Source: an uncultured Caulobacterales bacterium (GTDB lineage: Bacteria; Pseudomonadota; Alphaproteobacteria; Caulobacterales; Caulobacteraceae). From it: a DNA stretch of 9,558 nucleotides. The translations under genes were made by a program, and so were the position numbers. How positions within the stretch are numbered: position 1 is the first letter of the stretch; each line of letters starts with the position of its first letter. The stretch covers positions 1 through 9,558 of the forward strand of contig CAISYT010000034.1 of assembly GCA_903889785.1 (NCBI GenBank). The letters run 5' to 3'. The notes beneath the pieces are model-generated. The model made no database searches. It was not told the DNA's origin and saw only the letters and a program-made list of their open reading frames with translations. Positions 6,339 to 9,558 of the stretch are shown one piece after another.

Positions 6339-7160
6339 ATGTCCGAGACCCCCGCCCCCGCCGCCCAGGCCGAGATCTCCGGCACTGTGCTGTTCTACAC
6401 GAACCCTGAGCCGCTGAATCGCGTCGAACACGCCAAGCTGGGCCTGGTAAACAAGGACAAGCCGTTCGGCTTTGCCAAGACCGGCCATGTGGTGCCGATC
6501 ACGATCGGCGAATTTGGCCAGGCCGCCCTGAGCTTCCCGATCATCTTCGCCGGACCGGACCGCATTCCGCTGGCCGTGATGGGTCTGAATGGCGGCCAGA
6601 ACCTGTTCATCGATGATGACGGCGCATTCGCCGATGCCACCTATCTGCCGGCCTATATCCGCCGCTTCCCGTTCGTGCTGGCCGGCAATGAGGAGGACGA
6701 GCAGATGGTCGTCTGCATAGACCGCGCCTCCGACCTGTTGTCTGAGAAGGGCGAGACCAAACTGTTCGACGCCAAGGGCGAACCGACTCAGTACACCACC
6801 GACGCCATCAAGTTCTGCGACGACTTCGAGACCGAGCGCCGCCGCACCATGGCTTTCGTACAGATGTTGAACGAACTCGACCTGTTCGAGATGAAACAGG
6901 CCGTCTATACCCCGCGCAACGCCGATGGCTCGCCCGCCGGCGAACCGCAGCTGATCGCCGAATATTCCGCGATCTCGGACGAGAAGTTCAAGAAGCTGCC
7001 GGGCGACAAGCTTTCCGAGCTGCTCAACAACGGAGCCATGGGCGCGGTGTTTGCCCACATGGTGTCGCTGCTGGGTTGGGACCGCCTGATGGCCGTCGCC
7101 TCCAAGCGCGGCCCGGCTTCCCTGCCGCTCGCCGCGCAGCAGCCGGCCGCTAACGCCTAA
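6339..7160 (+). CDS. SapC-family protein
   Basis: The 273-residue protein matches the SapC family (named after Campylobacter fetus surface-layer export genes; molecular function not established). Features seen: an Ala/Pro-rich N-terminus without signal peptide, then FPIIFAG (66-72), the family hallmark YIRRFPF (106-112) within a stretch beginning YLPAY, CIDRASDLLSE (126-136), KLFDAKGEP (141-149), and a helical C-terminal third with RRRTMAFVQMLNELDLFE (167-184). No transmembrane segment is visible, so it is probably cytoplasmic. ATG at 6339 is chosen over an upstream ATG at 6192 because the earlier one lies within the preceding gene and adds a non-conserved 49-residue tail. In related bacteria sapC often accompanies TonB-dependent receptor genes; none is seen here. 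The stop codon lies inside the 3' end of the convergent hotdog gene, overlapping it by 11 bp. Confidence 0.87.
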   Translation: MSETPAPAAQAEISGTVLFYTNPEPLNRVEHAKLGLVNKDKPFGFAKTGHVVPITIGEFGQAALSFPIIFAGPDRIPLAVMGLNGGQNLFIDDDGAFADATYLPAYIRRFPFVLAGNEEDEQMVVCIDRASDLLSEKGETKLFDAKGEPTQYTTDAIKFCDDFETERRRTMAFVQMLNELDLFEMKQAVYTPRNADGSPAGEPQLIAEYSAISDEKFKKLPGDKLSELLNNGAMGAVFAHMVSLLGWDRLMAVASKRGPASLPLAAQQPAANA

Positions 7161-7542
7161 ACACGCTGCGGGTCAGGCACGAGAATACCAACCGGCCAGC
7201 TTCATCGAGCAGGTCGTGTTGGGCGATCACCACGCCCTTGTCGTCGCCGACCGGGTCCTTGCCCATCACGGTCATCCGGCCGCGCAGCAGCTCGCCCGCG
7301 GGGGGATTTCGGCCCCAACGCAGGGCGTCTATGCCCAGACGCTTGGTTTGCGGCCATTGCGCCGTGGCCGCTGCGTCGAGCCGGGTCCAGACCGCGAAGG
7401 TGAAGGCGTCGGGCGCACCCTGCTCGGCGTTCCAGCCGGGCGCAAAGGCCACAAGGAAGGCATCGAGCGCCGTGGGGTCCACCATGGCCGTACCGAGCGA
7501 CACCACTTGGCCGACCTTAATTTCGTCAAATGCGGCGGGCAT
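7150..7542 (-). CDS. MaoC-like hotdog-fold protein, catalytic motif not apparent
   Basis: The 130-residue protein has the layout of a small MaoC-type acyl dehydratase: FDEIKVGQVV (5-14) at the start, VDPTALDAFLVAFAPG (21-36), and the central LGIDALRWGRNPPAGELLRG (69-88), which resembles the family's strand-turn with PV-x-GD-x-L. It ends with LLDEAGRLVFSC (111-122). The usual catalytic pattern, an Asp and His about five residues apart after the first helix, is not visible; the region reads APGWNAEQGAPDAF. It may be a binding or structural hotdog protein, or a diverged enzyme. Start ATG 7542 has GGAAG about 9 bases upstream. It is convergent with the SapC-family gene and divergent from the DsbD-like gene. 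Confidence 0.72.
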   Translation of the reverse strand: MPAAFDEIKVGQVVSLGTAMVDPTALDAFLVAFAPGWNAEQGAPDAFTFAVWTRLDAAATAQWPQTKRLGIDALRWGRNPPAGELLRGRMTVMGKDPVGDDKGVVIAQHDLLDEAGRLVFSCLTRSVFRR

Positions 7543-7645
7543 GGGATATGGCTTCCAGGCTAAACAGCGAATACGCCTGTTCTAGAGGTTTGCTTCGCCT
7601 TGGCTAGGTTTGCCGCCGCCCTGGCGTATGTCTTAAGGTGACGCT
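7543..7645. promoter_or_regulatory. Divergent intergenic region between the hotdog and DsbD-like genes
   Basis: This 103-bp gap must hold promoters for both divergent genes unless one is internal. A dyad AACAG (7563-7567) and CTGTT (7577-7581), extended inward by GCG/CGC with one unpaired base, has operator-like symmetry. TATGTC (7627-7632, plus) and CATATC (7550-7545, minus) each miss one base of TANAWC, but both lie so close to their start codons that they fit poorly. The DsbD-like gene has AAGGTG (7635-7640) as ribosome-binding site. I cannot name a promoter with confidence. Confidence 0.35.
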
Positions 7646-9558
7646 ATGAACCGCATTTTCTCAGGCTTCATCGCCGCCCTGATCCTGAGCTTGGCCGCGC
7701 CGGCGATGGCGGAGGCGATTAACACCGGGCACCTCAAGGCCGAGCTGGTCGCCAAGACGGCCGGGGCCGCGCCGGGATCGACCGTTTACTTGGCCGTTCG
7801 CCAACAGATCGACAAGGGCTGGCACACCTACTGGCGCAACCCGGGCGACAGCGGCGATGCCACCAAGATCGTCTGGACCCTGCCCGCCGGCTGGAGCGCG
7901 GGCGATATCGTGTGGCCCGTGCCCAGCCGCCTGCCGCTGGGCCCGTTGATGAATTATGGCTATCAGGGCGAGGTCCTGCTGACCGTCCCGGTCACCGTGC
8001 CGGCAAATGCTAAGATGGGGAGCAGCGTTACGATCAAGGCCGCCGTGGCCTTTCTGGTCTGCGCCGATGTCTGCGTGCCCGAGAGCGCGGTGCTCAACCT
8101 AGCCCTGCCCATCGTGGCGGCTCCGGCGAACGATCCCAAGCATGGCCCAGGCATCGAAAAGGCCCTGGCCGATACGCCCAAGCCCGCTGGCCTGACGGCA
8201 AGCTATATTGGCGCAGCCACCGGCTTGACCCTGGCCGTGGCGGGTTCGCCCCTGGCGGGTGCCGACATGAACGGAGCCTATTTCTTCCCCTATTCGGGCG
8301 TGGTGATGGAAAACGCCGCCGCTCAAACCATCGAGAAGGGCCCCAAGGGCCTGACCCTGACGCTCAAGCCCGGAACGGCCTTCGTCAACGGCCCGGCACC
8401 GGACAAGATCGCCGGCGTTTTAGCCGTTGGCGGAAAGACCTATGAGATCGAGGCGGCTAGCGGCCCTGCATCGGCTGGGACCTCTGGCCTTGGCCCAGCA
8501 ACGCCCGCCACATCCAATGGCCCCGAGGGCGTGACCAACGCCACCCCGGCGGCGGGCCAGCCCGGTCTACTGCTGGCGATTGTATTTGCATTCATCGGTG
8601 GGATGATCCTGAACCTGATGCCCTGCGTCTTCCCGGTGCTGTCGATGAAGGCGGCGTCCCTGGCCAGCCATGCATCCGAGCCGAAGGCCGCGCGGGCAGA
8701 GGGCCTCGCCTTCATGGGCGGCGTGCTTTTGACCTTTCTGGCCTTGGCCGGTGCGCTGATGGCGGCGCGGGCCGCCGGCGGGGCCGTTGGCTGGGGCTTT
8801 CAGCTGCAGTCGCCCGCCGTGGTGGCGGTGTTGTGCCTGGTCATGCTGCTGACCGCGCTCAACCTTTCGGGCCTGTTCGAGATCGGGACATCAGTCCAGG
8901 GGGTGGGCTCGGGCCTGGCCTCCAAAGATGGCCTCGTGGGCGCGGCCTTCACAGGGGCCCTGGCCGTTGTGGTCGCAGCGCCCTGTACGGCGCCCTTCAT
9001 GGCCCCAGCGCTGGGCGTAGCCCTGACCCAGCCGCCCCTCCTGGGTCTGGCCGTTTTTCTGAGCCTGGGCCTTGGCATGGCTGCGCCCTTCACGGCCCTG
9101 GCGTTCGCGCCCGGTCTATTGAAGCGGATCCCGCGCCCCGGTGCCTGGATGGAGACCTTCCGCCGCGTGCTGGCCTTCCCGATGTACGCCGCCGCCGCCT
9201 GGCTGGTCTGGGTGCTGGCCCAACAGACGGATTCGGCCGGGCTCGCCCGTCTACTGGCGATTGGGGTTCTGACCGCCTTTGGAGCCTGGCTCTATGGCCG
9301 CAGCCAGGGGATTGAAGGCCGCAAGCATCTGCTTCTGATGACGGGCGGCACCGTGTTTCTGGCGATCGCAATGGCCCTGGCCATGATCGGTGCCTATGCG
9401 CCCGCCACCTCCACCGCGTCTGGGTCAGAGTCAGGGTCAAGGCCGAAAATAGGGGCTGGCGGGCTGGAGGCGGAGACCTATTCTGCTGACCGCCTCGCCG
9501 AGTTGCGCGGCGCGGGCGTTCCGGTCCTGGTGGATTTTACCGCCGCCTGGTGCGTGAC
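7646..9558 (+). CDS. Protein-disulfide reductase, DsbD/ScsB-like membrane electron transporter (C-terminus beyond right edge)
   Basis: DsbD-type proteins carry electrons from cytoplasmic thioredoxin across the inner membrane to periplasmic thiol proteins. The frame is open for 637 codons to the window edge. A signal peptide (1-22, cleavage likely after AMA) leads to an N-terminal periplasmic domain with GWHTYWRNPGDSG (58-70) and the cysteine pair C139/C143 in VCADVC. The first motif is more like ScsB than classical DsbD. A low-complexity Ala/Thr/Gly/Pro linker (about 270-305) precedes the membrane domain, whose redox cysteines are C327 in NLMPCVFP and C447 in APCTAPFMAP, with several hydrophobic helices. 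After a Gly/Ser linker (about 590-600), a thioredoxin domain begins and is cut at AAWCV; C636 would be the first cysteine of its CxxC. AAGGTG 5 bases before ATG 7646 supports the start. Expected full length is about 700 residues or more. Confidence 0.9.
   Translation, partial: MNRIFSGFIAALILSLAAPAMAEAINTGHLKAELVAKTAGAAPGSTVYLAVRQQIDKGWHTYWRNPGDSGDATKIVWTLPAGWSAGDIVWPVPSRLPLGPLMNYGYQGEVLLTVPVTVPANAKMGSSVTIKAAVAFLVCADVCVPESAVLNLALPIVAAPANDPKHGPGIEKALADTPKPAGLTASYIGAATGLTLAVAGSPLAGADMNGAYFFPYSGVVMENAAAQTIEKGPKGLTLTLKPGTAFVNGPAPDKIAGVLAVGGKTYEIEAASGPASAGTSGLGPATPATSNGPEGVTNATPAAGQPGLLLAIVFAFIGGMILNLMPCVFPVLSMKAASLASHASEPKAARAEGLAFMGGVLLTFLALAGALMAARAAGGAVGWGFQLQSPAVVAVLCLVMLLTALNLSGLFEIGTSVQGVGSGLASKDGLVGAAFTGALAVVVAAPCTAPFMAPALGVALTQPPLLGLAVFLSLGLGMAAPFTALAFAPGLLKRIPRPGAWMETFRRVLAFPMYAAAAWLVWVLAQQTDSAGLARLLAIGVLTAFGAWLYGRSQGIEGRKHLLLMTGGTVFLAIAMALAMIGAYAPATSTASGSESGSRPKIGAGGLEAETYSADRLAELRGAGVPVLVDFTAAWCV
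9422..9439 (+). repeat. Three tandem 6-bp units encoding a Gly/Ser-Glu/Ser linker in the DsbD-like protein
   Basis: GGGTCA, GAGTCA and GGGTCA stand in tandem and in frame, encoding GS-ES-GS (residues 593-598) between the membrane domain and the C-terminal thioredoxin domain. Unit gain or loss would lengthen or shorten the linker without shifting the frame. With three units this may be simple linker composition. Confidence 0.6.

Noticed and set aside
6309..7058. A 249-codon minus-strand frame opposite sapC
   Set aside because: It has no recognisable domain, and the plus-strand frame carries the SapC hallmarks.
7627..7632. TATGTC as a -10 box for the DsbD-like gene
   Set aside because: The start site would fall on the Shine-Dalgarno sequence, and the only -35-like TTGCCG is 11 bases away, which is too short.
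1..9558. Mobile elements, prophage genes, toxin-antitoxin or defence islands, CRISPR arrays and tRNA genes
   Set aside because: Read on both strands, no transposase, integrase, regularly spaced repeat or cloverleaf was seen; composition looks even across the window.

Overview
The window looks like chromosomal DNA of a GC-rich alphaproteobacterium, most likely Caulobacterales. Reasons: the alphaproteobacterial form of AddB, the tight gene order tsaE-amgK-murU-addB, an AFG1/ZapE ATPase, a SapC-family gene and a ScsB-like DsbD reductase. Base composition and codon use look even throughout. I see no insertion sequences, phage genes, tRNA, rRNA or CRISPR, so this reads as core genome. The genus cannot be fixed from sequence alone.

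Left half, minus strand (about 4243 down to 1): four genes overlap end to start by 8, 4 and 4 bp. tsaE makes the ATPase of the t6A tRNA-modification complex. amgK and murU make the kinase and uridylyltransferase that salvage MurNAc directly to UDP-MurNAc during peptidoglycan recycling. addB makes the double-strand-break repair helicase/nuclease subunit and runs off the left edge, with its C-terminal nuclease part missing. addA would be expected next. A Caulobacter-type -10 box ends six bases before the tsaE ATG, so the operon may start with a leaderless mRNA.

Middle, plus strand (4422-7160): first a membrane-anchored protein of thioredoxin-like appearance (CPDC near its start, a cis-Pro-like position, a late CAC) that I cannot assign to a named family. 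Then an AFG1/ZapE-type ATPase, whose ribosome-binding site lies in a small hairpin, and a SapC-family protein.

Right part: a small MaoC-like hotdog protein on the minus strand, overlapping the sapC 3' end by 11 bp. Across a 103-bp divergent gap is a large DsbD/ScsB-type electron transporter on the plus strand. It is cut by the right edge just after the first cysteine of its C-terminal thioredoxin motif.

The two envelope redox proteins and the peptidoglycan-recycling pair give the window a cell-envelope flavour, but nothing links them beyond proximity. I found no convincing new multi-gene system. The best leads are the unassigned thioredoxin-like protein, the predicted leaderless operon start and the degenerate MaoC-like protein.
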